Shown here: piece by piece, positions 1 to 9,776 of the stretch
Layout of the letters: each line of letters starts with the position of its first letter
Numbering within the stretch: position 1 is the stretch's first letter
Assembly (NCBI GenBank): GCA_948144175.1
Contig: CANXME010002588.1
Coordinates: 116,343 to 180,342 of the forward strand
Reading direction: 5' to 3'
From: Closterium sp. NIES-65
Taxonomy: Eukaryota; Streptophyta; Zygnematophyceae; Desmidiales; Closteriaceae
DNA: 64,000 bases
Notes under the pieces: generated by a model
Database searches by the model: none
The model's input: the letters and a program-made list of their open reading frames with translations, nothing else
Told to the model about the DNA's origin: nothing
Program-made: the position numbers and the translations under genes

Positions 1-1
1 C

Positions 2-694
2 GACCAGCACTTCGTTTCGATATTCATCGTCAACCAGCGCGACACAACACACACAGCGACATTTTCATTCGAGGATTTCGTGCCGTTTGACGCGGGGCAG
101 GAGTGTGTGTTGGAGACGTATCGCACGTCAGCGACGGAAAATAACACGCTGGTGGCGACTCAAAGTTACACAGACGTGCCAGCTTTGATACAGGTGGCGG
201 CGCTGGGCAGCTCGATGACTTCTGTGGTGCTGCGGAATGTGGACCCCGCGTACGGATGTGCTGCTTGCAGGGATGGTGCATTTTACATCGGAGTGCTTAG
301 CATTGAATTTAGGGGTCTTAGCATAGCGCTGCATCAGTACTGCTGGCTGCAGGGTTTGACGCGGGTCAGGCGGGTGTGGTGCGCACGTCAGCCACGGAGA
401 ACAGCACGCTATCCGGAGGGAGCTACTCCGATGTACAGGTGGCTGCGCTGGCCTGGTCTTTTGCATCTGTGGTGCTGCACAAGTTGGCTGGCCCTTGCAT
501 CCTGCAGCAATGGTGCTGGTTGGAGAGTTACACAAGGCAGAGCCGCTCACAAGTGCTGCGTGTGCTGCGCAAAGTGCACACCACGCGTATTGGCATACAT
601 AGTGATGATGGCATGGCATTGGTCGAGAGAGCAGAGCTGCTCTTTAAAGCCGAGTCTACAAGTGGCTGCACTGGGCTATATGAATCCTGTGTAG
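2..694 (+). CDS. GH30-like glycoside hydrolase, 3' end only (left copy)
   Basis: The reading frame enters from the left edge (first full codon at 2) and stops at 692-694. It is the C-terminal part of the enzyme seen in full-length exon form at 56656-58486, differing by few residues (for example V for L in the TDVPAL stretch). Residues up to about position 245 form the C-terminal beta-sandwich segment typical of GH30 enzymes. The remaining 150 codons are Cys/Trp/Arg-rich, resemble no domain I know, and overlap a degenerate repeat of the preceding segment, so the true protein end or a terminal intron may lie near 240-300. No catalytic residue is inside the window in this copy. Confidence 0.75.
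   Translation, partial: DQHFVSIFIVNQRDTTHTATFSFEDFVPFDAGQECVLETYRTSATENNTLVATQSYTDVPALIQVAALGSSMTSVVLRNVDPAYGCAACRDGAFYIGVLSIEFRGLSIALHQYCWLQGLTRVRRVWCARQPRRTARYPEGATPMYRWLRWPGLLHLWCCTSWLALASCSNGAGWRVTQGRAAHKCCVCCAKCTPRVLAYIVMMAWHWSREQSCSLKPSLQVAALGYMNPV
354..490 (+). repeat. Degenerate copy of the GH30 C-terminal coding segment
   Basis: Positions 354-490 repeat 85-236 in diverged form. Read two bases out of phase, the downstream copy gives RTSATENSTL, VQVAALAWSFASVVL, matching RTSATENNTL and IQVAALGSSMTSVVL upstream. The 269-bp offset is not a multiple of three, so the copy is not in frame with the enzyme. It could be a decayed tandem exon or an alternative last exon. The same arrangement is at 58146-58282 in the right copy. 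Confidence 0.8.
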
Positions 695-1309
695 CGATGG
701 CATGATCACAAGGGAGGGAGCTGCTCCTCCGGCCAGGTCGTCGGTACAAGGGGCTGCAGGCTGCGGCCTCGTGGCAGGCAGCCATTGCACAGCCTTGCAC
801 AATTGGGACTCCCTGCGGTTGCACAGTTACCACTAGTTAACTAGAATAAGTATTCACCCTGCCTAGTGCAGGCGGGGTTACTAGCAAGGACCACAGAACA
901 GAGCTATGATGCCGTGTACGCGGACCCTGCATAGCATAGCAAAAAGTATCACGTTGTTAGTACATAAGGTATTGTCCCCTGCGTTGTTGCCTGAACCATC
1001 TGGGTGTATGGTTAGAGAAAGCAGAGCTGTGCATTCTGGTTTTGAGATGGAAAATTGTGTGCCAGGTGTCTACAGCTGTTCATGTGTACCGGTAAGGGGA
1101 TTTGCGTGTGGATGACACATGCATGTGCTTGTTGATCAAAGAAGGTGCTTCAGGTCAAACCTACTAAGGTAAACTACGGTAAGGTACCATCAACGCTATA
1201 CATTAGCATTGCAGCCAGCGCTAGGGTGACTAGCAAAGCATCAGTAAAAAAACATCAGCGACAATTGCACACCTGAAGCGTACAACTATAACTTATGCCA
1301 CAGCTAATC
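695..1309. other. Intergenic, between convergent GH30 and kinase genes
   Basis: This stretch is the shared 3' flank of the plus-strand GH30-like gene and the minus-strand kinase gene. I see no coding potential longer than short random frames and no RNA gene. It is nearly identical to 58487-59101. Confidence 0.7.
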
Positions 1310-2497
1310 TCACACCACCATGGCAGAAGCTGCCTCCACGCCTGCCCTCAGATCCGAGCCTACACTGAAACCCAGACCTGCTTCCGAGCCTGTCCTCAAA
1401 CCTGCCACGCTGGTGTGGCAATGCCGGAGGATCCAAGGATGAAAGAGGATTTGCGCGGCAGTGGGACGCTGCTGGGGGTTCCTCTGCAGCAGGCACAGCA
1501 CAAGCCGCTTTGCCTCCTCCGACACTCCCGCCCACTCCTCGCCACTTAAATCCACCACGCCTTTCAGCACCTCCACAAACACGTCCTTATCCGTCGGGCC
1601 CCAGAAAGGCGGCGCCCCGCAGAGCAAGATGTATAGAATCACGCCCAGAGACCACACGTCGGCTTCTAACGCGTATTCGCCTAGGAGGACCTCAGGAGCC
1701 ATGTAGAACGGCGATCCCGCGACGCCCATTGCGCGATTGCCTGATTGCAGGGGAACCGCAAGGCCGAAATCCGCGAGTTTTGTGGTTAGCGGTGCGGTGG
1801 AGAACGGTGCGGAGGGGTCGCGCGTGAGCAGGATGTTTTCCGGCTTGAGATCGCGGTGGAGGACGCCTCGCGCGTGGCAGTGTGCGACGGCCGATGCGAC
1901 CTGTGCGAACACGTTCGCAGCGTCGCGTTCACTCAGTCGCCCGCGTCGCACGACTTCGTCGAACAGTTCGCCGCCTTCGCACAGATCCATGACTAAATGC
2001 ACTGAATGCTCGTCCTCGAAAACTCCGCGCAATTGCACCACCCCGGGATGCGCCACCCCCTGCGTCTCCCCAGCTCCGCTTCCGCCAACCCGCTGCATCA
2101 GCGCAACTTCTCGCCGCACCTCCTCCTGCTCCGCCTCGCTTCTAAGCCTGTCCTTGGAGATCGTCTTGCACGCGAAGCGCGCGCCTGTAAGCCGCTCGGT
2201 GCAGCGTCGCACGGTCCCGAACTGGCCGGTTCCTAAGACATGAGAGTCTAACGAAAAGAATGATTCGAGAGGGGCTGTTTGGAACGGAAGGACTTGACCA
2301 TGCGACGACGGCGACAATGGCGACGTTGGCGACGAGCAGCGATCCTGGGCTTGGTCGACCCATCGCAGCTGTGATTCAGGCTGCGACGAGGCGTCGGGCT
2401 GATGTTGCTGTTTCCTCTGCGACCTTACGGTATGCGACTTGCGAGTGTCTCGCACGCTGCTGCGATCTGTTGGTGCTTGCAGAGAGAAGTGGGCCAT
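1310..2497 (-). CDS. Ser/Thr protein kinase, CaMK group, PEPRK/CDPK-like without EF hands (left copy)
   Basis: The 395-residue protein comes from one uninterrupted exon. A polar N-terminal tail of about 78 residues precedes a complete kinase domain: glycine loop LGTGQFGTV (88-96), ATP-binding Lys111 in FACK, catalytic HRDLKPEN (214-221), DFG (243-245), APE (267-269) and the C-lobe HPW at 353-355. All catalytic residues are present. It should phosphorylate Ser/Thr substrates in the cytoplasm or nucleus. The catalytic-loop and activation-segment style (GSPFYMAPEVL) places it with plant CDPK/SnRK/PEP-carboxylase-kinase-related enzymes. The 40-residue tail has no EF hands, so a calcium-binding CDPK is unlikely. 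Compared with the right copy it has Val131 and Ser326 where the other has Phe and Leu; the other differences I saw are silent. The start is the first in-frame Met; a later start would remove only the disordered tail. Confidence 0.93.
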   Translation of the reverse strand: MAHFSLQAPTDRSSVRDTRKSHTVRSQRKQQHQPDASSQPESQLRWVDQAQDRCSSPTSPLSPSSHGQVLPFQTAPLESFFSLDSHVLGTGQFGTVRRCTERLTGARFACKTISKDRLRSEAEQEEVRREVALMQRVGGSGAGETQGVAHPGVVQLRGVFEDEHSVHLVMDLCEGGELFDEVVRRGRLSERDAANVFAQVASAVAHCHARGVLHRDLKPENILLTRDPSAPFSTAPLTTKLADFGLAVPLQSGNRAMGVAGSPFYMAPEVLLGEYALEADVWSLGVILYILLCGAPPFWGPTDKDVFVEVLKGVVDLSGEEWAGVSEEAKRLVLCLLQRNPQQRPTAAQILFHPWILRHCHTSVAGLRTGSEAGLGFSVGSDLRAGVEAASAMVV

Positions 2498-4350
2498 TAT
2501 GGCTGATCGAATCTGATAGAGCAGTTAGAAGCTTGAAGGAAGAGTGGGTGCTAGTAGCGACTACGGCGACCAGTACTTGAAAATATCAACGAGTTAAGTA
2601 AATGCCGCAGACAAGTTCGTACCGGGAGTTCGAGCAGCGAGTGCTAAGAAACAACCAGATGCAGAAGGACTTGAGTTTCCGGATTCTGTGTTGAGTACCT
2701 GGCATGGCTGCTGCATACTTATGCGTGAGCGTGACGGTGAGATTTCTCTCGGCCTTTCCAGAACGAGCCGCTCCAAGACTCTCCAAGTCGCGATCCTTCT
2801 GGTTGCTTCTGGCTCACGCTCGCGCCTTCCATTTTCTCTGTTCGACAATGCCAAGTCAGTCGTCGTGGTTGTGCGAACCGCAGGTTACCCTTACTGCCAA
2901 TCAGCGATTCGTGCAGCTGTCTCGTTTGAGCCCACACCTGTCGCCTAGTAGTCGTCGTCGAGTCTGTCGGTGTCGTCGGAAGCAACGAACGAAGGTCAAC
3001 GAAGGGTGCAGAGAGCCTTCGCGCGAGGTCACTTTCGTTTCTGTGACGCCTGTCAGTTGCTCGGCGGAAGTAAAAAGGCGAGGATTTTTGTTCGAGTGTG
3101 GCGTGGCAATGTGCTCTGATTGGTCTCGCTCCGCCAACCTCAACTTTGGGTCGGCTCTGGACTGCACGGCACGGCAGACGTCAATTCACATAACCGTCGC
3201 AGAAAGATGACCGAGGCTTCCATGCGAAACACTTTCGCGGATATTTCAAGTCTGTACTCGTTACAGTCTGTGCTAAGCTGCTGGACAAGTGAAAGGAAAA
3301 CATTGTCTCAAGGCCTTTCACCATAAGTTGTGCATCGAGTGTACCCTGACAGAAATCCCAGAATAGGGGCTTCTGCTTCCTTCAGACCTCGGCAGGTGTG
3401 TTGACAAGCATCACCCTTGTGGCCCTGTGTGGCTAAGTGAACTAACTTCGCTTGCCCCTCGACACTATCAGTGTCCATGGCACCCCCATTCCGCTGAGAT
3501 AACGCCAACGGAATGGGCCTCCAAGCGTCGGCGTTCGTGGCATCGTGTGTACCTCCAACGTCGCCTAGCGATGCGACCCCCGTCGGCTTCCCCCACGCGC
3601 GTGCACCCTTTCGGCGCCGAACCAGCGAAACGGACGGCGAACCCAGCGAGGGTTCCCCACGCCGAGCCTGCCATCCAGTTTACCACTTCCATCGTGTTGT
3701 CTCGATGTCATCGCGTCGCATTGGCATCTCGCATATCCCATCCAGGGTTGACCAAATTTCCACGCCTGATGGCGGAGCGAGCGTCACCCGCTCCACGCCA
3801 TGATCGTCACAGCGATCCATTTCGTCCTGTACTGTACCACCGCGCGCCAACTTTTCTCTCGCTCCTACCCACCCCATCCATCGCCTCGCCAGATGCGTGA
3901 GATCCTCTTCCCGCGAGCTCTTCGACGAATACCCCTTGCACGGGAGTTTGTCGCAATGAGACCTCTTTCTCCTTTCACGGAGTCCGTCAGTGGCAGGTGT
4001 TCTCGCAGCTCGCTTCGTCCTCAGGCTGCTCGCAGCTGTGCTCCGGTTTCGAACCGGGTTGTCAAGCGCTTTCCCTTGCACGCGAGGCGTTGCACCAGTT
4101 CTGCTCGCAGTCTGGTTTTGCCATCTCCTTTCACTTGCAGCTTTGCGGCTTACACTCTCTCAAGTCGAATTGGCACAGTGAACTAGCAGTACTGGTTTCC
4201 AGTAGCACCATCAGCACCGGGAGGTGATTGCGATCGGCTTCTTGCCTGGCGGCGATTAGTTTCGCAGCGGGCAAAGTATTTTTACTACTTAACTACCTGC
4301 CATGTTGTCGCGGAGTTGTCGCATCCTATCGCTGGTAGAACTGGCGACAG
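2498..4350. other. Intergenic between kinase and glycosyltransferase promoters
   Basis: This is the 5' flank of the kinase and, by comparison with the right copy, the promoter and 5' leader of the glycosyltransferase gene. Short frames occur on both strands, but none resembles a known protein and several are interrupted between the two copies, so I call no gene. Most of the differences between the two copies lie here, as expected for non-coding DNA. Confidence 0.65.
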
Positions 4351-5172
4351 CCCCTCCGCCCCTCCAGCTCCACCCGCGCCCTTGCCCCCCTTGCCTTTGC
4401 CAGAGCGGCGTCTCCCACTAGGGGCAGACGCCGCGCCAACCGACTCGAGACCAAGCAGGTCGGCAGCAGCAGCAGAGGCAACAGAGGGCAGGAGGGGGGA
4501 AGGAGAGCACCCCTCAAAGATGGGGGTGCGAGGGTCACCACGAGAAGCTCCTACAGCGACGATGCGCTTCTCCGCCGCTAGGAGGGCCTTCTCGAGGATG
4601 TCGATGGTGAGGGTGGTGGGACAGACCGCGAGAAAGTGGTCCCTGACTACGCGAAGAGAGTCAGGGAGGCGCGCGACTACGTAGTAGAGAGTGATCTACA
4701 TGGGGGGGGGGTTCTTGGTGCAGAACTCAGCAGGAAGGGCGGCGCGGTAGCGAGTGTCACTAGTGCGGAGGTGCGTAATGAGGTCAGCGACAGTGGGAAA
4801 GGCAGAGAGGTCAGGAAAGAGGTAGGGAAGCATGAGACGGCTCAGTGCAGCAGTGGCAGGGGAGGAGTAGCGCGCGACTACAGCGTCGTACAAGGTCTGA
4901 GCACTCTTGTACTGACTAAAGTGCGCGCGCTCAGAGGTAGGGAGGTGGGGACGCACAGCAAGACGTGCAGCAGCATCGCGGGTGGCCCACTGAGAGCGCA
5001 CAGTGGGATCAGCATCAGCAGCAGGGGCAGGAGAGGCACCAGAAGTGAGGTCAAAGAGAGAAAGGCCGTCTGCTCTGTCGCACTGTAAGAACAGCTGCAG
5101 GTCGTCGACCTAGACCTCAAAGTCAATGGCGCGACCCTCAGCGTCAAAAGCTAGGACACTAGGGGTAGCCAT
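4351..5172 (-). pseudogene. Copia gag fragment, element D
   Basis: The frame starts at the ATG at 5172 (MATPSVLAFDAEGRAIDFEV) and matches the gag of elements A, C and E. It encodes the helical N-terminal capsid-like region of copia gag. A Trp codon is TAG at 5110-5112, and a Tyr codon is TAG just after the poly-C tract near 4697. The sequence runs into the start of the glycine-rich region and ends at 4351. It cannot make a functional capsid protein. Confidence 0.9.
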
Positions 5173-5285
5173 GACAGCAGTAGAAGGTCTCACCAGACAG
5201 GTTGGGTCGGGCAGCGCAGTAGCACACTAGTACTGCAACACAGCAGCTCAACCGGCTCAGCAGCAACAGCAGCTCCGCAGGACCA

Positions 5286-6170
5286 GCGGCTCGGCTCCTC
5301 AGGCGGTGCAGGCGGCTCGGGCGGCGCAGGCGGCTCGGGCTGTCAGCGACACAGGGCGGCCCGGGGCTGGGACGGGCGGCGCGCGGGCGATCAGGGGCCG
5401 GGACGGGCGGCGCGCGGGCGTCGAGAGGCCGGGACGGGCGGCCAGCGGGCGGCTAGGGGCCGGGACGGCGGCGCGCTGGCGTCGAGGGGCCGGGACGGGC
5501 GGCCAGCGGGCGGCTAGGGGCCGGGACGGGCGGCCAGCAGGCGGCTAGGGGCCGGGACGGGCGGCGTGCGGGCGTCAAGGGGCCGGGACGGGCGGCCAGC
5601 GGGCGGCTAGGGGCCGGGACAGGCGGCGCGCGGGCGATCAGGGGCCGGGACGGGCGGCGCGCGGGCGTCGAGAGGCCGGGACGGGCGGCCAGTGGGCGGC
5701 TAGGGGCCGGGACGGCGGCGCGCGGGCGTTGAGGGGCCGGGACGGGCGGCCAGCGGGCGGCTAGGGGCCGGGACAGGCGGCGCGCGGGCGGCTAAGGGCC
5801 GGGACGGGCGGCGCGTGGGCGGCTAGGGGCCTAAACGGGCGCGCGCGGGCGGCTAAGGGCCTGAACGGGCGGCGCGTGGGTGGCTAGGGGCCGGGACGGG
5901 CGGCGCTTGGGCGGCTAGGGGCCTGAACAGGCGCGCGCGGGCGGCTAAGGGCCTGAACGGGCGGCGCGTGGGTGGCTAGGGGCCGGGACGGGCGGCGCTT
6001 GGGCGGCTAGGGGCCTGAACAGGCGCGCGCGGGCGGCTAGGGGCCTGAACGGGCGGCGCGTGGGCGGCTAGGGGCCGGGACAGGCGGCGCGTGGGCGGCT
6101 AGGGGCCTGAACGGGCGCGCGCGGGTGGCTAGGGGCCGCAGGGCAGGCCGAAAAAAAGTGAAAGCGAGGG
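5286..6170 (-). repeat. GC-rich minisatellite leader of element D
   Basis: About 0.9 kb of imperfect tandem units of roughly 33-36 bp with the core GGGGCCGGGACGGGCGGC, variants carrying GGCCTGAACGGGCG. It lies between the primer-binding site and gag, where all five copia elements of the window carry a different GC-rich repeat. Frames through it are an effect of composition, not genes. Confidence 0.9.
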
Positions 6171-6246
6171 CCCGGAGCGCGCTCCGGGCAGAGAAAAAAA
6201 AGTTTAAAGGTGGTGGGCCCTAAGCACAGTTCCCACGGGGGAACCT

Positions 6247-6257
6247 GCTCGATACCA
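6247..6257 (-). promoter_or_regulatory. Primer-binding site of element D
   Basis: TGGTATCGAGC on the minus strand, directly after the LTR. It is the plant initiator tRNA-Met site TGGTATCAGAGC with one base missing, so priming would be impaired. Confidence 0.8.
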
Positions 6258-6391
6258 TGATGAGAATAGAACGAGAATGAATGAACTATGAATGAAGTGA
6301 GTACAAATAGGAAACCCTAACTGGTTGTACCCCCTATGGGATGCCCCACTACAGCCTACACAATAGTATAAGCTATATATATGTTCTGACA
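6258..6391 (-). repeat. 5' LTR of element D
   Basis: 134 bp, beginning TGTCAGAACATA and ending TCATCA on the minus strand. It shares the core GTGTAGGCTATAGTG(G) with the other LTRs of the window apart from point changes. It contains a telo-box AAACCCTAA at 6312-6320 (plus strand). The adjoining 5 bp TTGAA (6392-6396) would be one half of its target duplication; the other half is lost. Confidence 0.88.
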
Positions 6392-6911
6392 TTGAAGTGC
6401 ACACGACCTTCTCCTACATACGTTTCATTTGACCGTAACGTACCCCCGGCTTGCCCCTGCACGCACGCTGTGTACAGCAGTTGAAATTGGCCACACAACC
6501 AACCGACCACATTCCCTGCGCCGCACAGAGATAACGCTCTCCTCTGATACGACCACCTGTAACGCCCACATAGGACATCCCGCCCCCACGACGCCACGTA
6601 CGCGTCACCCATATCCGAACAACCAACTGCCTGAGACCCCGAGTGTGCACCACCACACATTGTGGTTGTGCAACCCCGACCGCGCAAGGAATAAGGGTAC
6701 TCGTACGCGTTATACGATTCATAACTTAACCACCATACTGCACACCTATACCTGATTGAACGTCTTATCATCCGAGCACGAGTGTATAATAACATCACCG
6801 CTGGATAACACAAGTTCCATCAAACCGCGCCTCTATACATAAAGAACGCACTACGCAGTGATTTAGGGTTTAAAATTCCGAGCTGCAACGACAGTCTCTA
6901 AACGCATTGCG
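6392..6911. other. 3' flank of Plavaka-type transposon 1
   Basis: Between the D LTR and the stop codon of transposase 1. It probably holds the transposon's 3' untranslated region and left end. I looked for an inverted match to the sequence upstream of the transposase start (24255-24503) and found none. Short frames on both strands look random. Confidence 0.5.
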
Positions 6912-7657
6912 TCACTCGCATAGTAGAAACCTATTTACTAGCTGCACCTTTTTGTTGCTGTACGAAGGGCACACGTACACCACTCTCTGCAGGCTTTTCA
7001 GCTCCACCACCGAGAACCTCACATCCTCCACTGTCTTGTGCAGCTGCGTACATCCCGTGAGGTTGCAGCTCCCAGCCTTCTCATAGTACCTCACATATGC
7101 GTACCCCTTCCAATCCCCATCATGGTCAACCGCCCTGAAAACGCACAGACATTTTGCATACCAGTCCCCACCCTTGTCATTGAGCAGCGCCACGTCCGAA
7201 TACCACCTCTCTCGGGGCGACACCTTCACAAATGTCCCTTTGGCCACTGGCTCGCCGCCTCTTGTGCGCGGAATGGCCACCGCCGTGTGGACCTGTCACC
7301 CCATCCCCACCAAACCAACAACACGTGCACATCATGAGTGCGGTGAGCACCATCATGTAAGACTACAAACGTCCCATGTCCGCCACATTGTAATCACTTC
7401 ACCTGCACGCTGTTGGTAGCCACACCCAACGCCTTAAACTCGTCAGCCAAACCCTTCATATCGTCTCCCAGCGCGGTTATGTACTCATCGTACACTGGAT
7501 CCGACGCTCCGCCAATCCGCATTGTCCGATACTTCTTCGTGAGCACCGGTTTCTTCGTCATGATTGCCTGCACGTACCACACGCATTCGCACAACGAACC
7601 ACACGGTGTTTGGAGCACGCCTCCACCCCGGTGTACGGTGTACTCTGGACTACCAAC
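6912..7657 (-). pseudogene. C-terminal exons of Plavaka-type transposase 1
   Basis: Two coding blocks are visible: about 7618-7401 (includes VLTKKYRTMRIGG) ending at a GT donor, and 7292-6912 beginning after a good AG acceptor with VHTAVAIPRTRGG and ending at a stop. The last block matches the last block of transposase 2 (40697-41094): both have the patterns WYSDVA/WFSDVA, WYAKCL/WFAKTL and a YAYVRYYE/YAFVKYYR core. It is the C-terminal accessory domain of the Plavaka/CACTA-related family. It is separated from its N-terminal exons by element B. Confidence 0.75.
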
Positions 7658-7782
7658 TGTTATGAAGAAGAAGTGATTGCACTATGAAAGTTGGAGTAAA
7701 AGTAGGAAACCCTAACTTTGTGTACCCCCTAAAGGCTAACCCACTATAGCCTACACAATAATAACACATGTAGTGTTTGACA
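7658..7782 (-). repeat. 3' LTR of element B
   Basis: 125 bp, TG...CA ends (TGTCAAACAC... to ...TTCATAACA on minus). It differs from the 5' LTR at two positions. A telo-box AAACCCTAA lies at 7707-7715 (plus strand). The purine-rich tract CTATGGGGGTG just inside it (7783-7793 as complement) is the expected polypurine tract. Confidence 0.93.
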
Positions 7783-8012
7783 CACCCCCATAGGCAAAGT
7801 GGGGGAGAACAAGGGGTCACAAGACCAGTCAAGAAAGGCAAGCAAGCTCAGGGTGGATCACAACGTCACCACACACTCCGAGCACAAGCAAAGGGCCACA
7901 AGGCCAGTTCACATGCAGAAGTATATATAAGTAGTACAGACAGCAAGGGTGATCTCAACCTAGCAGAGCAAACAGGCAGGAGTATATATAGAGATCACAG
8001 TACAGACAAAGC

Positions 8013-8794
8013 CTACAACAAGTGAGACAAAGTGGGCACTAGCCCCAACAAAGTACAGAAGCGCTGATGATCACTAGGCTGAAGTGCCTTGGTGAAAATA
8101 TCAGCGGTGTTGGCCTGAGAGGCCACGTAGCGCAGACGAAGCTGACCACGCTGCTGAAGCTCACGAGCAAGGAAGTAACGGAGAGCGATGTGCTTTGTTC
8201 TGTGCTCCAGTCTGTGCTCTTCACATAAGGCAATGGCAGCCTTGTTGTCGACGTACAGCACTGGAGGAGAACTTGGCCGCTCTCCAAGGTCGGTCAGCAG
8301 GTAGGTGAGCCACCGTAACTCCTGTGCAGCCATGGCTGTGGCGTAGATCTCAGCCTCACAACTAGAGCTGAGAACCGAAGACGAACGAGTAAAGCGCCAC
8401 GAAACTGAACCAGAGCCAAGGCTGAAGGTGTAACCCTGTGACGACCGCTGAGTAGCCTGGTCGTCAACCCAAGAAGCGTCTGAGTGCCCAGTGAGAACAA
8501 CTGAGCTCCCTCCTCCAAGCACGAGCCCCATGCCCGATGTACTGCGCAAGTAGCGCAATACCCTCTTTGCAGCATCCCAGTGCACCTTTCGGTGATGACC
8601 AGGAGCCACGTAGCGAGCCAGAAGGCCAAGAGGGTATGCTAGGTCAGGACGAGTGCAAGTCATCAGGTACATGAGGCAACCAACTAGCTCTGGGTAAGGA
8701 CCACTCGACTCTACGGACTAATCTGAAGGCAGAGCTGAGAGCGAGTGACCTATAGCCAGAGGAGTGGCCTGTGCTGAGGACCAGGTGAAGCCGA
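8013..8794 (-). pseudogene. Copia RNase H and end of reverse transcriptase, element B
   Basis: The segment continues the B polyprotein after the A insertion: end of the RT thumb/connection (LVGCLMYLMTCTRPDLAYPL), then RNase H with the acidic motifs HSDASWVDD and YVDNKAAIALC and the usual TKHIALRYF and NTADIFTKAL. The stop is at 8013-8015. A Glu codon is TAG at 8718-8720 (minus strand). The 230 bp up to the LTR are 3' untranslated with TATATA runs. Confidence 0.92.
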
Positions 8795-8925
8795 TGTCAG
8801 AACATTATAGCTTATGCTTTTGTGTAGGCTATAGTGGGGTATCCCATAGGGGGTACAACCCAATTAGGGTTAGTACTTGTACTCACTTCATTCATAGTTC
8901 ATTCATTCGCGTTCACTTCTTCACA
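8795..8925 (+). repeat. 5' LTR of element A
   Basis: 131 bp, TGTCAGAACATT to CTTCTTCACA. It is the type sequence of the A/C LTR group and carries TTAGGGTTAG in place of the full telo-box found in B, D and E. Confidence 0.95.
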
Positions 8926-8937
8926 TGGTATCAGAGC
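8926..8937 (+). promoter_or_regulatory. Primer-binding site of element A
   Basis: TGGTATCAGAGC directly after the 5' LTR, the standard plant copia site complementary to initiator tRNA-Met. Confidence 0.95.
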
Positions 8938-9026
8938 AGGTCCCCTCCTAGGGACTGTTCCTAGGGCCCACCGAAGCGCGCCCTGAGGCGCGCGTTCCTT
9001 TTTTTAGCGACCCTCCGTGTCGCCCC

Positions 9027-9700
9027 TAGCGGCCCGTTACGCCGCCCTTACCTACGCAGCCCCGCCGCCCTTACCTACGCGGCCCCGCCGCCCTTACCTA
9101 CGCGGCCCCGCCGCCCTTACGTCGCGGCCCCGCCGCCCTCACGTCGCGGCCCCGCCGCCCTCACCTACGTGGTGCCGCCGCCCTCACCTCCGCGGCCTCG
9201 CCGCCCTCACCTACGCGGCCCCGCCGCCCTCACCTTCGCGGCCTCGCCGCCCTCACCTTCGCGGCCCCGCCGCCCTCACCAACGCGGCCCCGCCGCCCTC
9301 ACCTTCGCGGCCTCGCCGCCCGTGCCTACGCGGCCCCGCCGCCTTCTCCTACGCGGCCCCGCCGCCCTCACGTCGCGGCCCCGCCGCCCACACCTTCGCG
9401 GCCCCGCCGGTCTCCCCTCCTGCCGAGCCGCCCGAGCAGCCGCCCGCCACGCCGCCCGGTACCGGAGCAGCCGAGCCGCCCAGCAGCAGCTGCCGAGCCG
9501 CCCAGCAGCAGCTGCCGAGCCGCCGCGCCGCCGAGCCGCAGTCCAGCCGAGCCGCCCAGCAGCAGCCGCCGAGCCACCGGGCCGCCGAGCCGCAGTACAG
9601 CCGAGCCGCCCAGCAGCAGCCGCCGAGCCGCCGGGCCGCCGAGCCGCAGTACCGCCGAGCCGCCCCGCAGCCAAGCCGCACTACTGCCGAGCCGCCTGAC
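9027..9700 (+). repeat. GC-rich repeat leader of element A
   Basis: First, about 390 bp of 22-bp-like units around GCGGCCCCGCCGCCCTCAC; then from about 9420 longer units built on GCCGAGCCGCCCAGCAGCAG. It sits between the primer site and gag. A 257-codon frame runs through it (9017-9790) but is a by-product of the repeat and is out of frame with gag. Confidence 0.9.
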
Positions 9701-9776
9701 CTGCCCTGTCTGGTGAGCACAGCCCCACTGCTACTGCGTGCACTTCCCCCACTGCTTGCACTGCTAGTCTGTCGTC

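Larger units (their letters stand above)
1..4350 (+). repeat. Left copy of 4.35-kb direct duplication
   Basis: This block matches 57793-62143 in the same orientation. I can follow it base by base from the window edge to the shared end ctggcgacag, after which the two copies diverge completely. By eye I count roughly 40-50 substitutions plus one net 1-bp length difference, about 1% divergence. Differences are sparse over 1-2300 and denser over 2300-4350. The left boundary lies outside the window. The right boundary falls 32 bp upstream of the start codon of the glycosyltransferase that follows in the right copy. Confidence 0.97.
4351..6391 (-). mobile_element. Copia element D, truncated: 5' LTR, leader and part of gag
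   Basis: Reading on the minus strand, a 134-bp LTR (6391-6258) is followed by a primer-binding site (6257-6247), a GC-rich repeat leader and the first part of gag. The element stops dead at 4351 within the glycine-rich part of gag, where the sequence switches to the 4.35-kb duplicated block. Protease, integrase, reverse transcriptase, RNase H and the 3' LTR are missing. The break is not an LTR end, so this is a deletion, rearrangement or assembly join, not an insertion end. Confidence 0.92.

Noticed and set aside
1310-2497. Calling the kinase a calcium-dependent protein kinase (CDPK)
   Set aside because: No autoinhibitory junction or EF hands follow the kinase domain; the protein ends about 40 residues after it.
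3427-4227. Several 70-160 codon plus-strand frames in the kinase-glycosyltransferase interval
   Set aside because: Small indels and changes between the two copies break or alter them, and none resembles a known protein.
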